DNA of 64,000 nt, taken from NCBI GenBank assembly GCA_910576385.1, contig CAJTIR010000019.1, forward strand, positions 1 to 64,000, in the 5' to 3' direction. How positions within the stretch are numbered: position 1 is the first letter of the stretch; every line of letters begins with the position of its first letter. Under the pieces are notes generated by a model. The model worked only from the letters and a program-made list of their open reading frames with translations, had not been told where the DNA came from and did no database searches. A program made the position numbers and the translations under genes. Positions 25,419-36,624 of this stretch are shown here, one piece after another. Source of the DNA: Lachnospiraceae bacterium (GTDB lineage Bacteria > Bacillota > Clostridia > Lachnospirales > Lachnospiraceae).

Positions 25419-26732
25419 ATGGGAATGGGGAAATATTTGACAAGGAAAAGAAAAAAGGCTGTAAAGTACTTTCAATGGATGGCTGGAGGAATCAGCGTTT
25501 TATTTGTGTTTGTCTGTTATCAAAACATGTCGGCTGTAGGGGATGCTCCAGCGATGGGGCAGTTCTTAAATTTTATCCGTGAAGAAATTGCAGTATCGGC
25601 ATGGAAAAATTGTATGCCTGTGATGCTAAGGGAGGAAGAGGGAGGAGAGGCAACACTGGGAAAGTTTTTGTTGGGAAAGATGGAACAATTTTATCCCATA
25701 TATGCATTTAGCGGTACTTTGACGGAATATGATACACAGATTGAGAGTGACCTCACCTGCGGCATGTTAGAGGAGAATCAGGAAGCAAACCAGGGAGAAC
25801 AGGAACTTCAAAAAGAGCAGGAAAAACAAAAAGAACAACAGGAACAAAAAGACCAACAGGAACAAAAAGAACAGCAAGAACATGAGAAAGAGAAAGAGCG
25901 GCAGACAGAAGAGGAGCAGACAGAAGAGGAGCAGGAAGTTGCCGCAAATAATGGAAACGCTGATTCCAAAGCCATAGAAATTTCAAGAGAAAAATTGAAT
26001 GATTTTGATTATTTGGTGCAGAATTTTTACCAAATTGACCGAACTACAACGATCGACGGCAGTGAGTTAAATGCACAGGAAATGTTGGCAAAGGATATGA
26101 AACTGCAAGGCGGCGCAGAAAACATTCAGATTTTGATTTATCACACACATTCTCAAGAAGGGTATGCAGATTCTACACCTGGGGATCCGAATAGTAGCGT
26201 CCTGGCGTTGGGAGAGCGTCTGACACAGCTTCTCAGAGATCAGTATGGATTTAATGTCCTCCATCATATGGGGGAATACGATGTCAAAGATAGAGATAAT
26301 GCCTATTCTTATGCAGGACCGGCATTGGAGCAGCTTTTGGCAGAAAATCCCAGTATAGAGGTGGTGATTGATCTGCATCGCGATGGTGTTCCAGATACTG
26401 CGCATTTGGTTTCAGAGGTAAATGGAAAGCAGACAGCGCAGATCATGTTTTTTAATGGATTGAGCAGAACAACAGCCAATGGAAATATTGCCCATCTGGC
26501 CAATCCCAATCTTGCCGATAACTTAGCATTTTCTTTTCAAATGAAGTTGGCGGCAGAAGAATACTATCCAGGATTTGCCCGTGCCACTTATTTAAAAGGC
26601 TATCGCTATAATCTTCATTATCGCCCGAAGAGTCTTTTAGTAGAAGTGGGTGCTCAGACTAATACTTTGGAAGAGGCTATGAACGCGATGGAACCATTGG
26701 CAGATATTTTACATAAAGTGTTATCACCCTAG
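25419..26732 (+). CDS. spoIIP: Stage II sporulation protein P
   Basis: Membrane-anchored peptidoglycan amidase/endopeptidase of the SpoIIDMP engulfment machine. Residues 1-16 are basic, a membrane helix follows at about 19-38, and the SpoIIP domain spans about 230-435, with its catalytic histidines in LIYHTHSQEGY and VVIDLHRDGV. Between them (about 120-175) lies an inserted Gln/Glu/Lys tract built of repeats like QEQKEQQ, variable by nature. 437 residues. The start could be ATG 25419 or ATG 25425; neither has a strong RBS. It follows gpr by 67 bases. Confidence 0.93.
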   Translation: MGMGKYLTRKRKKAVKYFQWMAGGISVLFVFVCYQNMSAVGDAPAMGQFLNFIREEIAVSAWKNCMPVMLREEEGGEATLGKFLLGKMEQFYPIYAFSGTLTEYDTQIESDLTCGMLEENQEANQGEQELQKEQEKQKEQQEQKDQQEQKEQQEHEKEKERQTEEEQTEEEQEVAANNGNADSKAIEISREKLNDFDYLVQNFYQIDRTTTIDGSELNAQEMLAKDMKLQGGAENIQILIYHTHSQEGYADSTPGDPNSSVLALGERLTQLLRDQYGFNVLHHMGEYDVKDRDNAYSYAGPALEQLLAENPSIEVVIDLHRDGVPDTAHLVSEVNGKQTAQIMFFNGLSRTTANGNIAHLANPNLADNLAFSFQMKLAAEEYYPGFARATYLKGYRYNLHYRPKSLLVEVGAQTNTLEEAMNAMEPLADILHKVLSP

Positions 26733-26798
26733 ATTTTAAGGACTTTATGGTTATTTCCGTGATAAATTATGCTGGAAAAACGAAAGAAGGTGTTTTTG

Positions 26799-27707
26799 AT
26801 GGAAGCGAATTTAGAAAAACTAGTCAGAGTGTTGGACTGGCAAGAACTGATGTGCAAGCAGAGAAGTCAGCAAGAAGAATTATTGATGCAGTCAGTTAGC
26901 CGGCTGGAACCAGCTTATTGGACTGGTGTCAAGCTGGTAGAAGGCCATTTGTATGGAACCTTCTGTTTCCATAAAAGCACAGATGCCAAAAAACGTGATG
27001 TAAGTGCAGCATTTCTGTTAGATGAACAAGTATTTCTGCTGGTGACTCTAAAAGATGAGGATGGTATGCTAAATCAGATGAAAGAATATTTGTCTGAAAT
27101 AGCGCCAGAAAATCCAAATCACATGGAGGAAGGGCTAGAAGCGGTCTTTGATGGGATATTGAAACAGGGACAACAAAAAGTTGAGGAAATGGAAAAATAT
27201 TTGATTGAGATGGAACAGGAGATTGTAGGGGGCAGGATTAACCGGAATCGAAACCGCTCTATTTTTGAATGTAAAAGACTTTTGACCGTATGGAAAAATG
27301 ATTATGCGCGATTTTTAGATTTGATAGAGGGCGTCAATGGCTTGGAAGAAAAGAAGAAGGAGACACAGGGGCAGATTCTCAATGAGGAAGCGGCGTGTTA
27401 TTTCCGTATTTATGAAAATAAACTAAAACATTTGACAGAAGAAACACAATTTTTATATGAGGAACTGGTACGCATTCGGGAGGCGCTGGATGCGGCACTT
27501 TCATATGAACAGAATCGAATTATGAAAGTATTCACCACAGTAACAACCGTGTTTATGCCGCTGACTTTAATTACAGGCTGGTATGGGATGAATTTTGAAA
27601 GTATGCCGGAACTGCATTGGCAGTACGGCTATGTTTTTGTGGGAGTAATCAGTATTTTAGTGATTTTGGTCTGTATTTGGTTTTTTCGTAAGAAAAAATT
27701 ATTCTAA
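26799..27707 (+). CDS. CorA-family divalent cation transporter
   Basis: Inner-membrane Mg2+/Co2+ channel-type transporter. It has a long charged cytoplasmic domain (about 1-235) and two C-terminal membrane helices separated by the pore signature YGMNF, followed by the acidic loop ESMPELHWQYG. 302 residues. AAGAAGGTG at 26785-26793 selects ATG 26799; the frame-open ATG at 26769 has no RBS. Ion preference cannot be read from the sequence. It is placed between spoIIP and groESL without functional relation. Confidence 0.9.
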   Translation: MEANLEKLVRVLDWQELMCKQRSQQEELLMQSVSRLEPAYWTGVKLVEGHLYGTFCFHKSTDAKKRDVSAAFLLDEQVFLLVTLKDEDGMLNQMKEYLSEIAPENPNHMEEGLEAVFDGILKQGQQKVEEMEKYLIEMEQEIVGGRINRNRNRSIFECKRLLTVWKNDYARFLDLIEGVNGLEEKKKETQGQILNEEAACYFRIYENKLKHLTEETQFLYEELVRIREALDAALSYEQNRIMKVFTTVTTVFMPLTLITGWYGMNFESMPELHWQYGYVFVGVISILVILVCIWFFRKKKLF

Positions 27708-27744
27708 TATTTTCTAAACTTTTTATTAAATGTGTAATTGGATA

Positions 27745-27773
27745 TTGACAAAAAAAAACAGGAGTGCTACATT
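27745..27773 (+). promoter_or_regulatory. groESL promoter
   Basis: TTGACA (27745-27750), 17-base spacer, TACATT (27768-27773). The -10 is followed by the CIRCE operator starting 15 bases later. The sequence GAGTGCTAC at 27762-27770 overlaps the -10 and equals a CIRCE half-site with one change. Confidence 0.75.
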
Positions 27774-27788
27774 TATGTACATAAGTTA

Positions 27789-27815
27789 TTAGCACTCGAT
27801 AGTAAAGAGTGCTAA
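27789..27815. promoter_or_regulatory. CIRCE operator (HrcA binding site)
   Basis: Perfect consensus TTAGCACTC-N9-GAGTGCTAA at 27789-27797 and 27807-27815, in the groESL leader. HrcA is known to bind it and repress chaperonin genes until heat shock. hrcA is not in the window. Confidence 0.97.
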
Positions 27816-27860
27816 TAATAAAAAAGATAGCACAGGAAAATAGAAAAGACTACTCGGTAA

Positions 27861-30098
<2,238 letters not shown>

Positions 30099-30118
30099 CA
30101 TCGCTGAATATCAATCAT

Positions 30119-30164
30119 AAAAAAGCTGCGGCGGCAAATCAAATTGCTGTCGCGGCTTTTTTTT
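30119..30164 (+). terminator. Terminator of groESL
   Basis: AAAAAAGCTGCGGCGGCAA pairs with TTGCTGTCGCGGCTTTTTTTT (about 30119-30137 against 30143-30162), with mismatches but a long GC-rich stem and an 8-base T-run. Confidence 0.9.
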
Positions 30165-30454
30165 GCTAAAAGTGGAATGAGCGGTTGTTGCGTTTTTTAT
30201 GTTAAATACATAAAATAAAGGTAAATTTGGCGAATCGTAATTGTAGGGTGAGCCAGGTATAGTTATCTGGGAAACAGGGCAGAATGCTAACAAGAAGATA
30301 CATCTAAAATGCAATTATCTCTATGTTAGATGACGAGTGAACTGTATTTGGAGGTGTTTGGGATTATAGAAAAAATATGCTTATAAGATTGTACCAAGAC
30401 AAAAAATGTGATACAATAAAAAAATAGAATAAAATGAAAAGGAGGATTACCCTG
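30165..30454. other. Intergenic region between groEL and the DegV gene
   Basis: About 290 bases. No gene is seen. It holds a weak hairpin CCAGGTA-tagt-TATCTGG near 30254 and the promoter TTGTAC-N17-TACAAT at 30389-30417. No riboswitch consensus was recognised. Confidence 0.5.
30389..30417 (+). promoter_or_regulatory. Promoter of the DegV-family gene
   Basis: TTGTAC (30389-30394), 17-base spacer, TACAAT (30412-30417), 38 bases before the GTG start. Confidence 0.65.
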
Positions 30455-31324
30455 GTGGGAAAAATTGCAGTAGTAACGGACAGTAACAGCGGGATCACTC
30501 AGAAACAGGCGAAGGAGTATGGACTCAATGTGCTGCCTATGCCTTTTTTTATAGATGGAGAGACTTATTTTGAGGATATTGATCTTACCCAGGAGCAGTT
30601 TTATCAAAAGTTGGAGGGTAAAGCAGAGATCTCCACTTCTATGCCGGCAGTGGGGACAGTCACAGAACTGTGGGATCAGTTATTGAAAGAATATGAAGGG
30701 ATTGTGCATATTCCTATGTCCAGCGGATTAAGCAGTTCTTGTGAGACGGCCATGATGTTATCACAGGAATATAATGGCAAAGTACAAGTGGTAAATAATC
30801 AACGAATTTCTGTGACACAGAAACAGAGTGTATTGGATGCCTTAAAACTGGCAGAGGAAGGTAAAAATGCTGAGGAAATCAAGAAATATTTGGAGGAAGT
30901 AAAGTACGATTCCAGTATTTATATTATGGTGGATACCTTGTATTATCTGAAAAAGGGCGGTCGTATTACGCCGGCTGCTGCAGCTTTGGGAACACTTCTC
31001 AAGCTCAAACCAGTGTTGCAGATACAGGGGGAGAAGCTTGACGCCTATGCTAAGGCAAGAACAGTGAAACAAGCTAGAAGCATTATGATTGATGCGATTA
31101 AGAGTGATTTCGCAAAACGTTTTGGAGATGAGACGGGGAGTAACATGCATATTTTTGTTGCTTATACCAAAGATAAGGAGACGGCTTTGGATTTTAAGGC
31201 CCAGCTTTTAGAGGCATTTCCAGGCCAGGATATAGATGTGGATCCATTGTCATTGAGCGTGGCATGCCATATCGGTCCAGGTTCTCTTGCTGTAGCATGT
31301 TCTAAGAAATTATTTTCTGAATAG
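30455..31324 (+). CDS. DegV family fatty-acid-binding protein
   Basis: 289-residue DegV/FakB-fold protein. The start of the fold ([13 protein letters not shown]), the [12 protein letters not shown] and [10 protein letters not shown]-like region ([15 protein letters not shown]) and the C-terminal [15 protein letters not shown] are typical. Members bind a fatty acid and present it to a FakA kinase; no FakA gene is adjacent. The frame opens at ATG 30434, but AAGGAGG (30439-30445) lies within it and sets GTG 30455. It is likely monocistronic or read into the chemoreceptor gene 44 bases on. Confidence 0.9.
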   Translation: MGKIAVVTDSNSGITQKQAKEYGLNVLPMPFFIDGETYFEDIDLTQEQFYQKLEGKAEISTSMPAVGTVTELWDQLLKEYEGIVHIPMSSGLSSSCETAMMLSQEYNGKVQVVNNQRISVTQKQSVLDALKLAEEGKNAEEIKKYLEEVKYDSSIYIMVDTLYYLKKGGRITPAAAALGTLLKLKPVLQIQGEKLDAYAKARTVKQARSIMIDAIKSDFAKRFGDETGSNMHIFVAYTKDKETALDFKAQLLEAFPGQDIDVDPLSLSVACHIGPGSLAVACSKKLFSE

Positions 31325-31368
31325 GGAAGCTTCAAATCACAGCATCGGGACCACATAGGAGGAGAAGC

Positions 31369-33081
31369 ATGAAAAAAAGTATTGGGATAAAAGTTATTTT
31401 GTTATTAGGCATTTTATCAATTGTATTTTTGCTGTTTGCTGTTGCCAATATAGTGGCAATGTCAGAAATAAATTCCAGAAATAAAGAAATTTCGGAAATT
31501 TATCTGGAATTGCAGAAAATTGAAGGTAAAATGTCAGTGAATGTACAGGAATTTCGTGGTCTGATGGACACGGCGAAGCTCAAGGCGCAGGGTTCTGAAA
31601 AAATACAAAAGAAAATAGATGTGTTACAGGAATATTTTGATCGGATGGATGAATTGTGCCATAATACAAATGATTCTATTTTAAATGAGAGCTTCCAATC
31701 TTATAAAGGGCATTTTGAAGAATTTATGTCTCTGGGACTTACAGCGACTATTGCTGTGGAGGAAGGCGACACACTTACGTCCTTGTCTGTCTTGGGGGAC
31801 TGCAGGGACAAAAGTGCTGATCTGGATGATTATAAGGCAGCTTATACGGAAGCAATGGAGAGCAGAATTGATAATGTGTCCAGAGGAATCGACGTTAAAA
31901 TAGCCGGTACATATGTTTTTAATATTGTAATGCTTAGCATTTTTCTGTTTCTCGCATTGTGTACAGTGGCAATTGTAATTCGCACGATTGCCTGGCCTGC
32001 GAAGAGGGCAAGCAAACAGTTAAACCAAATTGTACAAAAGATTGAGGAGAATGAAGGCGATCTGACAGCGCGTATTGTGGTAAAGTCCCGTGATGAGGTG
32101 GGGCAGTTAGTCAATGGTGTCAACGGTTTTATTGAACAGCTTCAGTTGTTGATGAGAAAGCTGCAAGGAGAATCTGAACAAATGATGGCATCCGCAGATA
32201 ATATTACAGTCAGAGTCAATGAATCCAATGAAAATGTAACGAATGTATCAGCAAATATGGAACAGCTTGCAGCCAGTATGCAGGAGGTTTCTGCGACATT
32301 GGAACAAATCGTGATAGGAAGTGAAGGTATCTATGAAAAGGTAAAGACAATGGCTGCAAAAGCGGAAAACGGAGCCTCTTTGGTGGAGGAGATCAAAGAC
32401 AAAGCGCAGACAATCCGCAAGAGCACTGTGGAGAGTAAGACAGCGGCTAGCAATATGATTGTTGGAATCCGTTCTATGCTTGAGGAATCGGTGGAGGAGA
32501 GCCGCAGTGTTGGACGTATCAATGATCTGACCGGAGAAATTCTGGATATTGCCAAGCAGACAAATTTACTTGCCTTAAATGCCTCTATTGAAGCAGCCCG
32601 CGCCGGAGACTCAGGGAAGGGGTTTGCAGTTGTGGCAGATGAGATTCGTATGCTTGCAGATAACAGCAGAGATACAGCCAATAACATTCAAAATATCAGT
32701 AATATGGTCACGGATGCTGTGGAGAAACTTTCCCAGAATGCAGAAGATATGCTGTCGTTTATTGATGAGAATATCATGAAAGATTATGATGATTTTGAGG
32801 CTGTTTCTAATTATTACCATGATGACGCGGAAAGTGTCAATGAGATTTTATCAGAATTTGCCAGCAATACTTCAGAGATGGAGTCTATTATGCAGCAGAT
32901 CAATAGTGGAATCAGCAATATTTCCTGTACGGTGGATGAGAGCGCCAAAGGTGTGGCCAATGCAGCACACAGTGCAGGGACATTGGTAGAAGCGATGGCA
33001 CATATTCAGGAAGAGATAGAAAACAATCAAAATATATCCAGAGAATTGCGCGGCGAAGTGGAACGGTTTAAAAGGGTATAA
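31369..33081 (+). CDS. Methyl-accepting chemotaxis protein
   Basis: 570-residue chemoreceptor. Helix 1 at about 8-30, a short helical extracellular domain, helix 2 at about 182-205, HAMP to about 262, and signalling domain with the conserved tip [20 protein letters not shown] at about 385-405. It differs from the other receptor of the window in sensor and in the tip wording, so they are not recent duplicates. AGGAGG at 31357-31362 serves ATG 31369. The ligand is unknown. The hairpin at 33096 ends the transcript. Confidence 0.93.
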   Translation: MKKSIGIKVILLLGILSIVFLLFAVANIVAMSEINSRNKEISEIYLELQKIEGKMSVNVQEFRGLMDTAKLKAQGSEKIQKKIDVLQEYFDRMDELCHNTNDSILNESFQSYKGHFEEFMSLGLTATIAVEEGDTLTSLSVLGDCRDKSADLDDYKAAYTEAMESRIDNVSRGIDVKIAGTYVFNIVMLSIFLFLALCTVAIVIRTIAWPAKRASKQLNQIVQKIEENEGDLTARIVVKSRDEVGQLVNGVNGFIEQLQLLMRKLQGESEQMMASADNITVRVNESNENVTNVSANMEQLAASMQEVSATLEQIVIGSEGIYEKVKTMAAKAENGASLVEEIKDKAQTIRKSTVESKTAASNMIVGIRSMLEESVEESRSVGRINDLTGEILDIAKQTNLLALNASIEAARAGDSGKGFAVVADEIRMLADNSRDTANNIQNISNMVTDAVEKLSQNAEDMLSFIDENIMKDYDDFEAVSNYYHDDAESVNEILSEFASNTSEMESIMQQINSGISNISCTVDESAKGVANAAHSAGTLVEAMAHIQEEIENNQNISRELRGEVERFKRV

Positions 33082-33095
33082 TTTTATCTCACAAG

Positions 33096-33134
33096 CGAAA
33101 AGAGAAGAGATCCAGAGGATTTCTTCTCTTTTCG
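33096..33134 (+). terminator. Terminator-like hairpin after the second chemoreceptor
   Basis: CGAAAAGAGAAGA (33096-33108) pairs perfectly with TCTTCTCTTTTCG (33122-33134), 13 bp, loop 13 bases. The trailing T-run is weak, but the stem's own T-rich 3' arm may suffice. Confidence 0.65.
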
Positions 33135-33187
33135 TCATCTAAAATTAGGAAACTCTTGCGATTGAGATGAGAGGGCAAGGAGGTAAT

Positions 33188-34072
33188 ATGGATATTAATT
33201 TGGAATATTACAAATTTTTTTACTATGTGGGAAAGTTAAAGAGTATTACATTGGCGGCAGAGGAGCTTGCTGTTTCTCAGCCGGCAGTGAGCCAGGCAAT
33301 TCGACATTTGGAGGATTTGCTAGGCAGTGCGTTGTTTGTGCGAACGTCCAAAGGGGTTCGCTTTACTCCAGAAGGGGAAGTATTGTATTCCTATGTACAG
33401 CGGGGATATGAGTATATCCGGCAGGGAGAACGGAAATTCCTTGAAATGCGTAATCTAGAAACAGGAGAGATTCGTATCGGGGCCAGTGATATGACGCTGC
33501 AGTTTTATCTGCTTGAATTATTGGAACGATTTCATGAGCGGCATCCGGGAATTAAAGTGGCAGTGACCAATGCGCCTACACCAAAAACATTGAGACACCT
33601 ACAGGATGGACGAATTGATTTTGGTGTGGTCAGCACACCGATCAATTATAAGCATGGCTGGAAGATCAGAAAAGTTCATCAAATTGAAGATGTGTTTGTG
33701 GCAGGCAAAAAATTTCAGGGTTTAAAGGGCCGAATCTTAAGCTATAAGGAACTGGAAAAGCTGCCAATTTTGTGCCTTGAAAAAAATACTTCTACCAGAA
33801 ATTATGTCGATCGGTTTTTGGAGGAAAATGGGGTAGTATTACAGCCAGAATTTGAGCTGGCTACCAGCAATATGTTGGTGCAATTTGCCAGAAAAGGGTT
33901 AGGTATTGCGTGTGTGGTAGAAGATTTTGTAGAAGAGTTTCTGAAAACAGGCGAATTGTTTCAGTTGAGATTTAGCCGCAGCATTCCCAAACGAGAGTTT
34001 TGCGTAGTCACGGACAGCCGGATTCCGGTGTCTGCTGCTGCAGGAAAATTATTGGAAATGATTGATATATAA
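33188..34072 (+). CDS. LysR-family transcriptional regulator
   Basis: 294 residues. The N-terminal winged helix-turn-helix (about 1-60, ITLAAEELAVSQPAVSQAI) is typical, followed by a periplasmic-binding-protein-like effector domain (about 88-290). The frame opens at 33167; AAGGAGG at 33178-33184 sets ATG 33188, giving MDINLEYYKFF. LysR regulators often act on divergent neighbours, but here both flanking genes (chemoreceptor, purA) run the same way, so the target is unclear. No effector can be deduced. Confidence 0.93.
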   Translation: MDINLEYYKFFYYVGKLKSITLAAEELAVSQPAVSQAIRHLEDLLGSALFVRTSKGVRFTPEGEVLYSYVQRGYEYIRQGERKFLEMRNLETGEIRIGASDMTLQFYLLELLERFHERHPGIKVAVTNAPTPKTLRHLQDGRIDFGVVSTPINYKHGWKIRKVHQIEDVFVAGKKFQGLKGRILSYKELEKLPILCLEKNTSTRNYVDRFLEENGVVLQPEFELATSNMLVQFARKGLGIACVVEDFVEEFLKTGELFQLRFSRSIPKREFCVVTDSRIPVSAAAGKLLEMIDI

Positions 34073-34187
34073 TAGGGTTGTGCTTTATGATATTGAGAAA
34101 TGTTTTATTTTGGCAGTGAAATATCACAATCGTTTACTTGCTGAAGCGATATAAGTATATTTTATAATAAATATAATAAACATTGAT

Positions 34188-34216
34188 TTTACTTATGTTA
34201 ATAGATACGCTATACT
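34188..34216 (+). promoter_or_regulatory. purA promoter
   Basis: TTTACT (34188-34193), 17-base spacer, TATACT (34211-34216), leaving a leader of about 85 bases. No purine riboswitch was recognised in it. Confidence 0.55.
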
Positions 34217-34309
34217 TATGAAGTAAAAGGCATTCCCTCTGCGGCATGCAAAAAGGCCGTTTGGCGAATTGTAAAGATTGAATGCAGTAGTTTAAAAGGA
34301 GGAACTTTC

Positions 34310-35602
34310 ATGGTAAAGGCGATTGTTGGAGCAAACTGGGGCGATGAAGGAAAAGGAAAAATTACCGATGCGATGGCGAAAGAAGCCGATGTGGTTGTGC
34401 GTTTTCAGGGCGGCGCCAATGCAGGGCATACCATTGTAAATAATTTTGGAAAGTTTGCATTGCATACGCTTCCAAGCGGTGTGTTTTATGAACATATCCA
34501 TAACATCATTGGCCCTGGTGTGGCATTAAATATTCCAGTTTTTGTGAAGGAAATTGAGTCTGTGATAGCAAGAGGCGTTCCCAAGCCAAAGATTATGGTG
34601 TCAGAGCGTGCGCAGATGGTAATGTCTTACCATGTGCTGTTTGACCAGTATGAGGAGGAGCGTTTGGGAGGCAAATCTTTTGGTTCTACCAAATCAGGCA
34701 TTGCCCCATTCTATTCTGATAAATATGCTAAAATTGGATTCCAGGTCAGTGAGTTATTTGATGAGAAAACTTTAGATGAAAAAGTAGTGCGTGTCTGTGA
34801 GACAAAAAACGTGCTGTTAGAACATTTATATCATAAACCATTGTTGAAACCAGAAGATCTCAAGAAGGAGCTTCTCGGTTATCGAGAAATGATAGAACCT
34901 TATGTATATGATACTTCCTCTTTTTTGTGGCAGGCTGTTCAAAAGGGGCAGAACATTCTCTTAGAAGGACAATTAGGTTCCCTAAAGGATCCGGATCATG
35001 GAATTTATCCGATGGTGACGTCCTCCTCTACACTGGCAGCTTTCGGGGCGATTGGCGCAGGGATTCCGCCATATGAGATTAAAAAGGTGATTACGGTCTG
35101 CAAAGCATATTCTTCTGCTGTTGGCGCCGGTGCTTTTGTCAGTGAGATTTTCGGAGAAGAAGCAGATGAATTAAGACGCAGAGGCGGCGACGGAGGAGAG
35201 TATGGCGTTACTACGGGGCGTCCAAGACGTATGGGATGGTTTGATGTAGTGGCAAGCAAGTATGGCTGTCAGGTACAGGGAACGACAGATGTGGCCTTTA
35301 CGGTGTTGGATGTTTTGGGCTATCTGGAAGAAATTCCAGTCTGTGTGGGTTATGAAATTGATGGAAATGTCACAACAACGTTTCCGCCAACGGTAAAATT
35401 GGAGAAAGCAAAACCAGTGTTTGAAGTACTGCCTGGATGGAACTGTGATATTCGCGGGATTAAGAATTATGAGGAACTGCCGGAAAATTGCCGCAAATAT
35501 ATTGAATTTGTGGAAGAAAAGATCGGATTCCCCATTACCATAATCTCTAACGGACCAGGAAGAGAAGATATCATTTATCGGGAAAGCGGAAGGAAAGTTT
35601 AA
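34310..35602 (+). CDS. purA: Adenylosuccinate synthetase
   Basis: Joins IMP and aspartate with GTP to make adenylosuccinate, the committed step to AMP. GTP/IMP motifs NWGDEGKGKITD (residues 9-20) and GGANAGHTIV, plus the GSTKSGIAP-like sequence FGSTKSGIAPFY and TTGRPRRMGWFD, are intact. 430 residues. AAAGGAGG at 34296-34303 precedes ATG 34310. The HAD phosphatase gene follows after two bases, so both share a transcript. Confidence 0.97.
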   Translation: MVKAIVGANWGDEGKGKITDAMAKEADVVVRFQGGANAGHTIVNNFGKFALHTLPSGVFYEHIHNIIGPGVALNIPVFVKEIESVIARGVPKPKIMVSERAQMVMSYHVLFDQYEEERLGGKSFGSTKSGIAPFYSDKYAKIGFQVSELFDEKTLDEKVVRVCETKNVLLEHLYHKPLLKPEDLKKELLGYREMIEPYVYDTSSFLWQAVQKGQNILLEGQLGSLKDPDHGIYPMVTSSSTLAAFGAIGAGIPPYEIKKVITVCKAYSSAVGAGAFVSEIFGEEADELRRRGGDGGEYGVTTGRPRRMGWFDVVASKYGCQVQGTTDVAFTVLDVLGYLEEIPVCVGYEIDGNVTTTFPPTVKLEKAKPVFEVLPGWNCDIRGIKNYEELPENCRKYIEFVEEKIGFPITIISNGPGREDIIYRESGRKV

Positions 35603-35604
35603 AA

Positions 35605-36207
35605 ATGATAAAAAATGTAATATTTGATGTGGGAAAGGTTCTGGTGGATTTTGACTGGCAGGGATATTTTGAAACTTTAGAGATGTCCCCAGAGGTCTAT
35701 CAGAAAGTGGCAGAAGCCACAGTCTTGTCAGAAATGTGGAATGAATTTGACCGGGGAAAGCTCTCAGATGAGGAGATTTTAGAGAGTTTTCTGAGATCGG
35801 CGCCAGACTGTGAGGCACAGATCATACGTTTTTGGAATAACATTGGAAATTGTATCAAACGCTATGATTATACCTTTTCCTGGATTCAAAGCCTTCAAGA
35901 AAAGGGTTATAAAGTTTATTTGTTGTCTAATTATCCCAGAAGGATTTATTCTCAGAGCATTGAAGAACTGGCATTTGTGGAGCAAGTCGACGGGGCTGTG
36001 TTCTCTTATGAGGTACAGACAGTCAAACCAGAGCCAGAGATTTATCAGGCGCTGTTTCAAAAGTATGATTTGGATCCAGTTGAGTGTGTATTTTTGGATG
36101 ATAATCGCAAAAATATTATTGCGGCAAATGAATTGGGAATGGCAACGATTCATTTTCATACAAAATCTCAGGCAGAAGAAGAACTGAAAAGCCTGGGGGT
36201 AAAATAA
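35605..36207 (+). CDS. HAD-superfamily hydrolase, subfamily IA (YihX-like)
   Basis: 200-residue phosphatase-like protein. Motif I NVIFDVGKVLVDFDW has the DxGxV form found in subfamily IA v3 (YihX-type) instead of DxDx(T/V). Motif II is LLSNYP, motif III the lysine of VKPEPEIYQ, and motif IV is FLDDNRKNI. Substrates of such enzymes are small sugar phosphates or nucleotides; none can be named here. It starts two bases after purA, which suggests co-expression but not necessarily a purine substrate. Confidence 0.88.
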   Translation: MIKNVIFDVGKVLVDFDWQGYFETLEMSPEVYQKVAEATVLSEMWNEFDRGKLSDEEILESFLRSAPDCEAQIIRFWNNIGNCIKRYDYTFSWIQSLQEKGYKVYLLSNYPRRIYSQSIEELAFVEQVDGAVFSYEVQTVKPEPEIYQALFQKYDLDPVECVFLDDNRKNIIAANELGMATIHFHTKSQAEEELKSLGVK

Positions 36208-36234
36208 ATCAAAAAGCAGTCTGATCATACATAT

Positions 36235-36261
36235 AGGGACTTGCAGATTCTGCAAGTCCCT
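36235..36261. terminator. Hairpin between convergent genes
   Basis: AGGGACTTGCAG (36235-36246) and its perfect complement CTGCAAGTCCCT (36250-36261) with a three-base loop. It lies between the convergent HAD gene and the minus-strand small membrane gene. There is no T-run right after it on either strand, so termination is probable from position only. Confidence 0.5.
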
Positions 36262-36280
36262 CCGTGTATTAGACGACTGG

Positions 36281-36505
36281 TTAAGAGTGGTCGTTTTCTG
36301 CGTTTTGTTCTGAGCTTCTTTTGATTAGTTTATAGATATAACCATAGACCCAGAGTAAGACAGGGAGCGCCATGCTTGCGAGCAGCGCTGCCATAAACAT
36401 GGGGAAAAAGTCTTTTCCAAGGATGGCGAGAATCAGGGTTGTGAGATATAGTCCCAATAGTAGGACGATACCTAAGATGGCAAGAATTTGTTGTATTTTT
36501 TTCAT
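36281..36505 (-). CDS. Small two-helix membrane protein, function unknown
   Basis: 74 residues with two hydrophobic segments (about 8-29 and 34-59) and a charged C-terminal tail (KRSSEQNAENDHS). AAGGAG lies about seven bases before ATG 36505 on the minus strand, supporting translation. It is the only minus-strand gene in this neighbourhood, converging on the HAD gene and divergent from the MATE gene. It resembles nothing with a known role; small Lachnospiraceae membrane proteins of this layout are common. Confidence 0.7.
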   Translation of the reverse strand: MKKIQQILAILGIVLLLGLYLTTLILAILGKDFFPMFMAALLASMALPVLLWVYGYIYKLIKRSSEQNAENDHS

Positions 36506-36624
36506 TTTAAATGCTCCTTATCAATATTTTCTAATTTCTATCATATCTTGTCCCAAGTCATTTGGCAAGAGGATTCAAGTGTAAAAAAATAACCTGCAGA
36601 ATAAAATGGGAGAGGAAAGTATCA

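Noticed and set aside
34217-34309. Purine riboswitch in the purA leader
   Set aside because: The leader is too short and shows no conserved loop sequences of the purine or PRPP classes.
35171-35818. Minus-strand ORF of 215 codons across purA and the HAD gene
   Set aside because: It crosses two solid genes on the other strand and shows no RBS or family similarity.
36235-36261. Remnant of a transposable element
   Set aside because: A simple 12-bp hairpin between convergent genes is explained better as a terminator; no flanking duplication is present.
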